From assembly GCA_020846975.1 (NCBI GenBank), contig JADLCX010000059.1, positions 1 through 64,000 of the forward strand: DNA of 64,000 nt, written 5' to 3'. The notes beneath the pieces were generated by a model that did not search any database, was not told the origin of the DNA, and saw nothing but the letters and a program-made list of their open reading frames with translations. Origin of the DNA: Phycisphaerales bacterium (GTDB lineage: Bacteria > Planctomycetota > Phycisphaerae > Phycisphaerales > UBA1924). The position numbers and the translations under genes are program-made. Positions 7,213 to 15,332 of the stretch are shown here, piece after piece (position 1 is the stretch's first letter; each line of letters begins with the position of its first letter).

Positions 7213-7941
7213 TCAGGCCTTCGATGCGTCTTGGATCATGTTATTGGTAAGCCAAGCCAATACAGCGCCGGTGTCGCGGCCATTGGTTGTGATGAAGACA
7301 TCCTGGCAATGGGATCGACTCGCCATAGCGGCTTTGGCGTCTGCCAAAGTCGCGTCACGGGAGACGAGTGCGAAGGACGATTGCACCCGTGGCCCTTCGA
7401 TTGGGTCGGCGAGAAGGTGGCTCAAAGTCAGAGTTGCAGGAGCGACCCCGCGACGGCACTGGTCGGCGGAGAAACTGTCGAGTGGCTGGCGATGAACGAC
7501 GTACAGAGGGAAATGCTCAGCCGTCAGGATGGGGATGCGGTAATAGCCGCGACCTGTGACTGGCCTGACGATCTCGTCCAAGGACTTCGCGAGCGCTTCC
7601 TCGCGGTTGGCGACGACGATCGAGGTTGCCAAGAACTGATCAAGCGGCATGGCTGCGTCGATCGCCGGTTGAGAGAGCTGCTGACCCAGGGCGGCGAGTG
7701 TCTGCTCTGAGGCGGTTTTGAAGTTCTCCTTGCCGAAGTAGAAGGCGAGGACGGTGCCGACCCAGGTGCCGATGACGGGGAGGAGGATGGCGAGGATGTC
7801 TTTGGCGGCGGCGGCGGAGCCCTTGGTGGTGGCAAAGGAAGAGCAGACGATGGCGGTGACGGCGCAGAGACCGGCGATGGCGGAGCTGAAGCACACGATC
7901 CAGAAGGCGAGTCGGTCTTTGGTTTTGAGGGCGTCGGGCAT
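7213..7941 (-). CDS. Membrane-anchored protein with CBS-like C-terminus
   Basis: 242 residues. Two hydrophobic helices near the N-terminus (residues 11-33, FWIVCFSSAIAGLCAVTAIV; and 47-68, ILAILLPVIGTWVGTVLAFYFG) are followed by a soluble part. This soluble part reads like a pair of degenerate CBS modules: IPILTAEHFPLYVVHRQPLD, then ATLADAKAAMAS with DVFITTNGRDTGAVLAWLT. CBS pairs bind adenosyl ligands in other proteins, but no diagnostic residue can be assigned here, so the call rests on strand and helix pattern. The gene sits directly upstream of the large sensor-like membrane protein and probably forms one unit with it. Confidence 0.65.
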   Translation of the reverse strand: MPDALKTKDRLAFWIVCFSSAIAGLCAVTAIVCSSFATTKGSAAAAKDILAILLPVIGTWVGTVLAFYFGKENFKTASEQTLAALGQQLSQPAIDAAMPLDQFLATSIVVANREEALAKSLDEIVRPVTGRGYYRIPILTAEHFPLYVVHRQPLDSFSADQCRRGVAPATLTLSHLLADPIEGPRVQSSFALVSRDATLADAKAAMASRSHCQDVFITTNGRDTGAVLAWLTNNMIQDASKA

Positions 7942-8196
7942 GGGGGGCGGTTGGTTGGGTCGGGGGTGCGGCGGGCTCGGGGCGTTGTGTCGCCCTTTCA
8001 GGGCTCTTGGGGGTCGGGGTTGTTGACCGGGGGCTGACGCCCCCGGCTAACGTTGTTTCGCCGCTGAGCGGCTGGTGGGGAAGGCGGTGGGGGTGTGGCG
8101 GCCGCGAGGGCGGCTGGGGGAGGGGGGACCAGGGGGAAGAGGTCAGAATTTCAGTACTTGAAATTTGAGATTTCAGAGGAAGAAAGCGGCTGGGTG

Positions 8197-9171
8197 CTAG
8201 CGGGCGGACTGGGGGATGGTGTCGGGGACTTGGGTGGTTCCGTTGTTGTTGGGGCGGCCGGGCGCGCCGGCGGCGGAGCGGGGGCCTCGGCGGAGTTTGT
8301 GGTCGCGTTCGGTGGAGGCGGTGGAGTTGGCGGGGACGGGGGCCCAGACGCGGGTGTCGAAGCTCTGTTTGGAGACGATGACGGCGATGGCGCCTTCGAC
8401 AGCGGTTCGGATGGCGAGGGTGAGCTGGTTGGGGTTGAGGTCGGCGTGCTCGGCCTTGAAGTAACTCGTTCCGGTGCCGGAGTAGCGGTCGATGGTGAAC
8501 TGGGCGTTGTTGATCGATTGACCCTTGTTGGCGACGAGGCGTCCGAGGGCACGTTCGGAGTCGTACGTGTCGCCGGCGACGCCGGTGGGATCAGCAGGGC
8601 CACAGGCGATGGTTACATTGACGTTTGCTTCGAGGGCTTCGCGGTTGATGTTCTCGTTGGCGGCGACGGAAGTGCCCAACGGGCCGTACTTGCTCAGGAA
8701 GTCGTCGGAAGAACTGATGGTGTCGCGGAAGGCGTTGACATTGTGGAGCGAGGGTTTGATGAGAATGTGGGCTCGAGAGCGGTCGGTGGTTGTGATGAAT
8801 CGGCCGAAACTCGGGACGGCCTCATCCGCCGCTCGGGCGACGAGGCTGGCCAACTGGTCGCGGCTGAATGTCGAAGCGTTGTTGCCGAGTTCGCCCACTT
8901 CGGCGGGCTCGATGAACACCAGCACGCGCTCGTAGGTGTCATGGGGGTTCTTGGCGTCGGCGAGGTCGATCTCGTTCTCGGCACTGCCGAGTACGCCGCG
9001 TTCGAGCATTGTGCCGCGCTGGCGGACGGTGTCCCCTTCGTAGGCGAAGGTGCCAGGGTCGGCGAGCAACTGCGTGGAGGAGGTGGAGCAGCCTACACCC
9101 GCGATGAGCATGAGGGCCAAGAGAGGCAGGGCGATCAGGAGGTGGCGCGGGGAGAGGTGAGAGGTGAGCAT
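8197..9171 (-). CDS. Exported lipoprotein, unknown function
   Basis: 324 residues with a lipoprotein signal: hydrophobic ALPLLALMLIAGVGC with the lipobox Cys at residue 28. The mature part is soluble alpha/beta (RVLVFIEPAEVGELG, DRSRAHILIKPSLHNVNAF, INREALEANVNVTIACGP). The last 50 residues are Pro/Gly/Ser-rich. The order of strands vaguely recalls CsgG-like or other outer-membrane-associated lipoproteins, but I see no diagnostic motif. It is transcribed in the same direction as the preceding membrane pair but separated from it by about 255 bp in which no gene is seen. Confidence 0.7.
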   Translation of the reverse strand: MLTSHLSPRHLLIALPLLALMLIAGVGCSTSSTQLLADPGTFAYEGDTVRQRGTMLERGVLGSAENEIDLADAKNPHDTYERVLVFIEPAEVGELGNNASTFSRDQLASLVARAADEAVPSFGRFITTTDRSRAHILIKPSLHNVNAFRDTISSSDDFLSKYGPLGTSVAANENINREALEANVNVTIACGPADPTGVAGDTYDSERALGRLVANKGQSINNAQFTIDRYSGTGTSYFKAEHADLNPNQLTLAIRTAVEGAIAVIVSKQSFDTRVWAPVPANSTASTERDHKLRRGPRSAAGAPGRPNNNGTTQVPDTIPQSAR

Positions 9172-9570
9172 GGGGGGTGTGTCTCCGGGTGAGGGTGTGT
9201 TGGGCCAGAAGTGAGAAGCGGAGTTGGTGGGTGGGTATGACGGGGGAAGGAGAGGGAGGGCTCACGGGCGGGACGCCCATGCCACGGGGACAGCGTGCTC
9301 GCGTGGGCCTCTTGCCGCGGAACGCGAGGGGAACGGATGGGGGATGGGTGGGGCCGCACTCCGTGGCGGCTTGTGAGAACACAACCCGAGGGGGGATGCT
9401 AATAAACGAGGTTCAGGTGTGCAAGGGGGTTGTGGGCAGGATGTTGCAAAATCCCCTACGTAGGCTAGCCGAAAGTGGGGGGTGGGTGAGGGGGGTGGGG
9501 GGGTGGAGTCCTGAGTGCCGGGTGTTGTGCTGGGTACTGGTGGTGGGGGGGCGTAGAGTGGGGAGAGCTG

Positions 9571-9690
9571 GTTGGGAAGATATCGGCTGGAAGCCGATGC
9601 CACGGTTTGGGTTGGGAAGATATCGGCTGGAAGCCGATGCCACGGTTTGGGTTGGGAAGACATCGGCTGGAAGCCGATGCCACGGTTTGG
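9571..9690. repeat. Three 40-bp tandem repeats with internal hairpin
   Basis: Three head-to-tail copies of a 40-bp unit (9571-9610, 9611-9650, 9651-9690). The first two are identical and the third has one substitution (TAT to CAT). Each contains the palindrome ATCGGCT-GGA-AGCCGAT. There are no unique spacers, so it is not a CRISPR array. The rest of 9172-9570 holds only G-rich low-complexity DNA and one GGGCG-GGA-CGCCC palindrome near 9265. Confidence 0.9.
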
Positions 9691-9698
9691 AGGCGTGT

Positions 9699-9863
9699 GT
9701 GAAGTTTCCGGTGGATGAGGTGCAGTTCTGGGTGGGGACGGGGGCGTTTGTGGTGGCGGTGTGGTGGTTGGTGCGCGGGGCGTGGGTGGGGAGGAAGGCG
9801 AAGCGGGCGGGGAAGCGGGTGGAGTTGACGGTGGGGGGACGGGGGGTGAGGCGGGGGAAGTGA
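9699..9863 (+). CDS. Small single-pass membrane protein candidate
   Basis: 54 codons from a GTG, preceded by GGAGG at 9689-9693 with suitable spacing. The protein has one hydrophobic helix (VQFWVGTGAFVVAVWWLV) followed by a strongly basic tail (RKAKRAGKRVELTVGGR), a credible membrane micro-protein. The Shine-Dalgarno lies just within the last copy of the 40-bp tandem repeat. I do not recognise a family. It could be a chance frame, but the composition is unlike the surrounding G-runs. Confidence 0.45.
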   Translation: MKFPVDEVQFWVGTGAFVVAVWWLVRGAWVGRKAKRAGKRVELTVGGRGVRRGK

Positions 9864-10094
9864 GGTTGGGGGGTGAAGGATGGGGCCGGGGATCGAGTCG
9901 GCGCGCGCATGAAGAGCGTGTTGGTGCGTCCTTGCGGGGCTTGTGAGAGTTGCGGCGCGGTTCCGGGGGCTTGCGCCCCGGGCTCACGCTGTTGCGCTGC
10001 TGTGCGGCTGTTGGGCGAGACCGGGGGTGTCGGTGCGGGGGCTCCTCCGGGTGTCGCCGTGGCTTCCGAACAGGCGGGGTTGGCCCGCCGGTTC

Positions 10095-10178
10095 GGAACA
10101 TCGGCAGGGATGCCGATGCCACGGAACATCGGCAGGGATGCCGATTCCACGGAACATCGGCAGGGATGCCGATGCCGG
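10095..10178. repeat. Three 28-bp tandem repeats with internal hairpin
   Basis: Three contiguous copies of a 28-bp unit (10095-10122, 10123-10150, 10151-10178), differing at two or three bases. Each contains a perfect 8-bp stem CATCGGCA-GGGA-TGCCGATG. The same palindrome type occurs singly at 129-150, 39870-39893 and 54582-54607. The rest of 9864-10327 shows no gene. Confidence 0.9.
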
Positions 10179-10327
10179 GTGATCGGGGGTGTCAGTGGGG
10201 TGTGTGTGGTGCGCACTGGTGGTGTCGGAGCGGGTTGAGTCCGGCGCGCGGCGAGGTGCGGCGCGGCTGAGGGCTCGGCGCGACGGCCGGGGCGAAGTGT
10301 CTTGCTCCGTTCACCGGGAGGTGCATC

Positions 10328-13300
10328 ATGCGTCGGACTCTGAGCACGAGCGTTGTGTCGTTGGTTGCGGGCGCGGCGGTGATGGGGCTGGGTGCGAGCG
10401 CGGGCGGGCAGTGTGTGTGGCTGAACTCGCCGCTGCCGTTCAGCGGGACGAACCCGGGGTTTGAGGGGCCGACTGGGCTGGTGACGGAGACGCCGGGCGG
10501 CTCTTCGGGCGCGGTCGGGCCGAACCACGTGGTGACGGTGGAGGGCTCGATGGTGTGGATGCGGCGACGGACGGGGTTCTTGATCGATGTGAATCCGATT
10601 CAGCCGCCGCCTCCGCCGCCGGCGCCGCCGGCCGTGGATGTGAACGAGACGCTGGAGGCGTTCTTTACGAGCCGCGCGAACCCCGCGCTGGGGCTTGCGC
10701 TGTCGAAGGTGTACGGGGTGAGCGTGCGGTATGACCGTGTGGCGCAACGGTGGATTGTCGCGGGGGTGGGGATCGACTGGAACGCGCCAGCGGCTAACGA
10801 CTACAAGGTGTTGCTGGCGGTGAGCGATGGGGACGACCCGACGGGGACGTGGTCGGTGCACGCGGCGGATGCGGATGCGACGAACACGCGGTACCCGGAG
10901 CACGTGACGTTCGGGTTCAACGACCAGTGGATCGCGATCGCGGCAAACCTGTATCAGACGGGCGCGCCGTATGCGTTTGCGCGGAACGGGATGTGGGTGT
11001 ATCAGAAGTCGCATACGTATTCGTGGGTGCAGCCGCAGACGGCGGTGATGGATGTTGGGGCGATGCCGGGGTTCGGGGTGCGGAACGGGTACGAGAGCTA
11101 CGCGATGCGGCCGGCGGTGTCGGAGGATTCGAGCGGGTCGGGGGCGCTGTACATCGTGGACCTGTACTGGGCCGCGAACGGGAACGGCGTGCCGATCTAT
11201 CGGTTGTCGAAGCTGGAGGGTCCGGTGGATGCGCCGGTGTGGAGCTGCGTGCCGGGGAGTGCGTACAACGCGACGACGGGGCCGGAGGAGATCGGGTGGT
11301 TCAACTCGGGGCAGGTGTTCAGTCTGGCGGTGCCGCTCGCGGAGCAGCCGGGCCCGACGCAGTTGATCGCGACGACGCCGATACGCGGGACGGCGACGGT
11401 GCAGGATGCGGTGGTGCGGAACGGGATGCTGTGGTTCACGAACACGGGGGGGATGCCGGCGGGAGGCGGGGGGGTGAGCCCGGATCGGTCGGTGGTGGTG
11501 TGGAACCGCGTGTCGCTCGGCGGAATCGTTCCGGCGGCGCCGGATGAGTCGGGGATGGTGGATGGGGGAATGGGCGTGTGGCACTTTGCGCCGTCGATCG
11601 CGGTGAACTGCCGCGGGGATATGGCGGTGGGGTTCACGCGGAGCGGCGTGACGGAGTTTGCATCGTCGGCGTGGGCGGTGCGAGGGGCGATCGATGCGCC
11701 GGGGACGATGCGGGCGGTGGAGGTGGCGAAGGCGGGGGTGTCGGTGTATGAGGAGCCGGGCTACCTGACGCCGAGCGCGGCGGTTGCGCCGTGGGGAGGT
11801 TGGTCGTCGGCGTGCGTGGACACGATGGATGACCAGAGCTTCTGGACGGTGGCGGAGTATGCGGAGATGACGGTGTCGTATGGCCCGCCGCACAATGCGG
11901 ACGGGGGTTTGCGGAAGTTGTGGATGGAGCCGGTGATCGCGCCGGTGTGCGTGGCGCCGGTGGTGCTGAGCCATCCGGTGGCGCAGAGCAAGTGCCCGGG
12001 GCAGTCGGCGAGTTTCAGCGTGGAGAACTCGGGAAGTCCGGCCGCGACGTACCGGTGGCAGCGGAACGGGGTGAACATGAGCAATGGCGGGGGCGGTGGC
12101 CGCTACAGCGGCGCGGACACGGCGACGGTGACGATCGCGAACGTAAACAGCACGGACCACAACACGAGCTATCGGTGCGTGATCGAGAATGCGTGCGGGA
12201 CGGTGCTGACGAACGGGGTGGGGCTGACGGTGTATGCGGATGTGCCGGGGGCGCCGGGGAATCTGACGGGGAGCACGGGGTTTTGCGAGGTCCGGCTGGA
12301 CTGGAATGCGCCGGGCGCGCTGTTCTACAACTACACCGTCTATCGCTCGACCACCAACAACTCGGCGAGCGCGGTGCAGATCGGGTCATCGCTGAGCAAC
12401 TCGCACTACAACGATGTTCCGCCGCAGCCGGGCGTGACGTACTACTACTGGGTCAAGGCTTCGGTGGTCAATACGCCGTGCGGCGAGGGCGCGTTCAGCG
12501 CAGGCGTGTTGGGTTCGCGCGTCGGACTGCCGCCCCCGCCCGCGGGGATGACGGCGAGCGACGGAACGACGTGCCCGGGCGTGCAGGTGTCGTGGCTGGC
12601 GGTGTCGGGTGCGCTTGAGTATCAGATCTTCCGCAATACGCAGGACGCCTTTCCGACCGGGCCGGCGCACGCGCTCGTTCCTGCGGGCACGACGACTTAC
12701 ACCGACAGCAGCGCGGTGAACAACGTGACGTACTACTACTGGATGAAGACGCGGAGCCAGTGCGGCGTGAGCGAGACGGTGATCGGGCCGGACACGGGGT
12801 TCAAGAGCCCGCCGCCCGCGCCGGCGAGCATCACGGCGAGCAACGGGACGAGCTGCGCGGGTGTGACGATCACGTGGGCGGGATCGGCCGGAGCGACGCT
12901 GTACCAGGTGTATCGCGGCACGAGCGGCTCGTTCGCATCGGCGCAGGAGATCGGAGGCGGGAGCGCTGCGAACTACACCGACACGAGCGCGACGCCTGGC
13001 GTGACGTATTTCTACTGGGTCAAGGCGGCGAACGATTGCGGCTCGAGCGCGGCCGCGGCGGGGCCGGACCAGGGATGGAGGACGGCGAGTCCGGGCGCGA
13101 CGGGGTTGTCGGCGACGGTGATCAACAGTTGCACGCGGATTCGTGTGGCGTGGACGCCGGCGGCGGGCGCGACCGCGCACGCGCTGTTCCGCGCGACGGC
13201 CAACAACTTCGCGGCGGCGACGCAGATCGCGACTCCTGCTGCGAGTCCATACACCGATACCGCGGTGACGGCTGGGCAGACGTATTACTACTGGATCAAA

Positions 13301-15100
13301 GAGACGACGTCGTGCGGCCAGAGCGCGGAGGGTTCGCCGGTGTCGGTGCTGCTTCCCGCGCCCGTGTCCATCGCGGTGCAGCCGATCGGTGTCGATGGGC
13401 TTGCGAACCGGGACATCACGCTCTCGTGCTGGGCGACGGGCTCACCGACGCTTGCGTATCAGTGGTACCGGGATCAAGGGGGACTCGGCGGAACGGACCC
13501 CGTCAGCGGCTCGGGGTTCAGCGGCTTCAACACCGCGACGCTGACGATCCTGAACCTGGGCAGCACGGATGAGGGCGAGTACTTCTGCCGCGTCACGAAC
13601 GGGTGCAACTCGGTTGATACCGAGCATGTGCTGGTGACGCGCTCGAACAACTGCGACCCGCCCGAGATCGATACCGACACTCAGGGCGGCACGTTCTGCG
13701 AGGGTCAGAGTTTCACGTTCCTGGTTGATTTCGGCGCGTTCGGCGGCTCGCAGATCGGGACGGGTCCGCACACCTATGTCTGGAAGAAGAACGGTGTGGT
13801 CATACCCGGCGCACCGAACCTGTGGGCGTACTACATCCCGTCACTGAGCGCGGCCGACTCGGGTGCGTACAGCGTGACCGTGAGCAACGAGTGCGGCACA
13901 TACAGCGCGCAGCAGGGCACGCTGGTTGTGCGATCGCCGGTGGTCATCACCACGCACCCGGTCGGCGGGGCGTTCTGCGCGGGCGGGTCGACGACGCTGA
14001 CGGTGGCCGCGACAGGGACGCCGCCGCTGACCTATCAGTGGCGTCAGAACGGAACACCGCTGGGCGGTGAGACGTCGAGCACGCTGGTCATTCCCAGCTT
14101 CGGCATCTTCCCGAACATTGACTGCGTGGTCACGAATGCGTGCGGGTCGGTCACGAGCAATCCGGCGGTGTTCACGGAGATCGCCACGCTCGTCATCACG
14201 GGAGCGAATGACTTCACCGTTCCCAACCCGTGCCCGGGCACGAGCACGTCGATTACCATCAACCACAGCGGCGACGGGCCCTTTACGTATCAATGGCGGA
14301 AGGACGGCGGGCCGATTCCGGGTGCGACTGCGAACCCGCTGGTGATCTCGTCGGTCACGCCTGCCGATGCCGGGAGCTATGACTGCATCGTCAGCAATCC
14401 TTGCCGCAGCGCGACGACGGGCGCTCGAACGCTGTTCGTGCAGGCGATGCCGACGATCACATCGCACCCGGAGAGCGTGAGTGCGTGCTCGGGCCCGGTT
14501 CAGTTCTGGACGACGGGCACCGGCAACATCCAGTGGCGGAAGGATGGCGTGCCCATCCCGGGTGCGACGGGCATTCCATTCAACGTCTGGGTGAGCAGCG
14601 CGGCCGACGCGGGGGTGTACGACTGCGTCCGCTCGACCAACTGCGGGGCGGTCTACAGCAACCCGGCCACGCTCACGGTCCACCCCTTCGCTCCGGAGAT
14701 CACGACACAGCCGGCCGGCGGCACGTTTGCTGCCGGGAGCGATGTGTCGCTCACGGTTGCGGGTGTCAACACATCGCAGTTCCGTTGGTATCGGAACGGT
14801 GTGCTCATTCCGGGCGCGCAGTCGGCGACCTACACCATCCCGAGCGCCACGCCGGCCGCGAGCGGGTCGTACACCTGCTATGTCTACGGCGGCTGCGGCG
14901 GGCTGACCATCAGTTCGGCGGCCGTGGTGACCGTGACGAGCGGCGCCGACTTCAACGGCTCGGGGACGACGACGGTGCAGGACTTGTTTGATTTCCTGGG
15001 CGCGTATTTCGCGCGGGACCCGCGTGCGGATGTGAACGGGAGCGGGACGTGGACGGTGCAGGACATCTTTGACTACCTGGGGGCGTACTTCAGGGGGTGA
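10328..15100 (+). CDS. Giant secreted Ig/FN3-repeat protein with dockerin-like tail
   Basis: 1590 residues with an N-terminal signal peptide (MRRTLSTSVVSLVAGAAVMG, cleavage near ASAGG). Residues about 30-540 form a beta-rich domain with repeated blades. From about 545 onward come Ig-like modules (SHPVAQSKCPGQSASF, YRWQRNGVN, SYRCVIENACG), then four to five FN3-like repeats each ending YYYWVKA or similar, then at least five more Ig-like modules (QWRKDGGPIPGA, YDCIVSNPC). The C-terminus carries two dockerin-like calcium loops (DFNGSGTTTVQD and DVNGSGTWTVQD), each followed by LGAYF. The start is supported by GGGAGG at 10317-10322. Likely a cell-surface or extracellular matrix/adhesion protein; no enzymatic motif seen. 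Confidence 0.85.
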   Translation: MRRTLSTSVVSLVAGAAVMGLGASAGGQCVWLNSPLPFSGTNPGFEGPTGLVTETPGGSSGAVGPNHVVTVEGSMVWMRRRTGFLIDVNPIQPPPPPPAPPAVDVNETLEAFFTSRANPALGLALSKVYGVSVRYDRVAQRWIVAGVGIDWNAPAANDYKVLLAVSDGDDPTGTWSVHAADADATNTRYPEHVTFGFNDQWIAIAANLYQTGAPYAFARNGMWVYQKSHTYSWVQPQTAVMDVGAMPGFGVRNGYESYAMRPAVSEDSSGSGALYIVDLYWAANGNGVPIYRLSKLEGPVDAPVWSCVPGSAYNATTGPEEIGWFNSGQVFSLAVPLAEQPGPTQLIATTPIRGTATVQDAVVRNGMLWFTNTGGMPAGGGGVSPDRSVVVWNRVSLGGIVPAAPDESGMVDGGMGVWHFAPSIAVNCRGDMAVGFTRSGVTEFASSAWAVRGAIDAPGTMRAVEVAKAGVSVYEEPGYLTPSAAVAPWGGWSSACVDTMDDQSFWTVAEYAEMTVSYGPPHNADGGLRKLWMEPVIAPVCVAPVVLSHPVAQSKCPGQSASFSVENSGSPAATYRWQRNGVNMSNGGGGGRYSGADTATVTIANVNSTDHNTSYRCVIENACGTVLTNGVGLTVYADVPGAPGNLTGSTGFCEVRLDWNAPGALFYNYTVYRSTTNNSASAVQIGSSLSNSHYNDVPPQPGVTYYYWVKASVVNTPCGEGAFSAGVLGSRVGLPPPPAGMTASDGTTCPGVQVSWLAVSGALEYQIFRNTQDAFPTGPAHALVPAGTTTYTDSSAVNNVTYYYWMKTRSQCGVSETVIGPDTGFKSPPPAPASITASNGTSCAGVTITWAGSAGATLYQVYRGTSGSFASAQEIGGGSAANYTDTSATPGVTYFYWVKAANDCGSSAAAAGPDQGWRTASPGATGLSATVINSCTRIRVAWTPAAGATAHALFRATANNFAAATQIATPAASPYTDTAVTAGQTYYYWIKETTSCGQSAEGSPVSVLLPAPVSIAVQPIGVDGLANRDITLSCWATGSPTLAYQWYRDQGGLGGTDPVSGSGFSGFNTATLTILNLGSTDEGEYFCRVTNGCNSVDTEHVLVTRSNNCDPPEIDTDTQGGTFCEGQSFTFLVDFGAFGGSQIGTGPHTYVWKKNGVVIPGAPNLWAYYIPSLSAADSGAYSVTVSNECGTYSAQQGTLVVRSPVVITTHPVGGAFCAGGSTTLTVAATGTPPLTYQWRQNGTPLGGETSSTLVIPSFGIFPNIDCVVTNACGSVTSNPAVFTEIATLVITGANDFTVPNPCPGTSTSITINHSGDGPFTYQWRKDGGPIPGATANPLVISSVTPADAGSYDCIVSNPCRSATTGARTLFVQAMPTITSHPESVSACSGPVQFWTTGTGNIQWRKDGVPIPGATGIPFNVWVSSAADAGVYDCVRSTNCGAVYSNPATLTVHPFAPEITTQPAGGTFAAGSDVSLTVAGVNTSQFRWYRNGVLIPGAQSATYTIPSATPAASGSYTCYVYGGCGGLTISSAAVVTVTSGADFNGSGTTTVQDLFDFLGAYFARDPRADVNGSGTWTVQDIFDYLGAYFRG

Positions 15101-15143
15101 GGCGCGTCCGGGCGGTTGGTTGTGATTGGTATGTGGAAAAGTC

Positions 15144-15173
15144 GACGGCCCCTCCTCGGCGCGGGGGGCTGTC
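15144..15173 (+). terminator. Candidate terminator hairpin after the Ig/FN3 gene
   Basis: GACGGCCCCTC (15144-15154) pairs with GGGGGGCTGTC (15163-15173) over 11 positions, two of them G-U. It is followed by TTACTT, 44 bases after the stop. The T-tract is weak, so the call is tentative. Nothing else is seen in 15101-15332. Confidence 0.4.
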
Positions 15174-15332
15174 TTACTTGAACGGAGCTTGTTAGTGCCT
15201 TCCCGATCGCGGCAACCCAAGTGCGACCGGATCGTATAGAGGCTTGTGCGATTCCACGTTCTGTGGGAGAGTGCTGATCTGGTGGCTGCGGGTGGCGGTG
15301 GTGGACACGCCTGCGAGTTACGGGAGGCTGCG

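Noticed and set aside
7942..8196. Gene in the gap before the lipoprotein
   Set aside because: Only G-rich low-complexity DNA and short mirror frames are present.
9571..9690. CRISPR array
   Set aside because: The 40-bp units abut directly with no variable spacers, and no cas genes are present.
9413..12160. Very long minus-strand open frame opposite the Ig/FN3 gene and repeats
   Set aside because: It is His/Arg/Pro-rich low-complexity text with no fold or motif, the mirror of a GC-rich gene on the plus strand.
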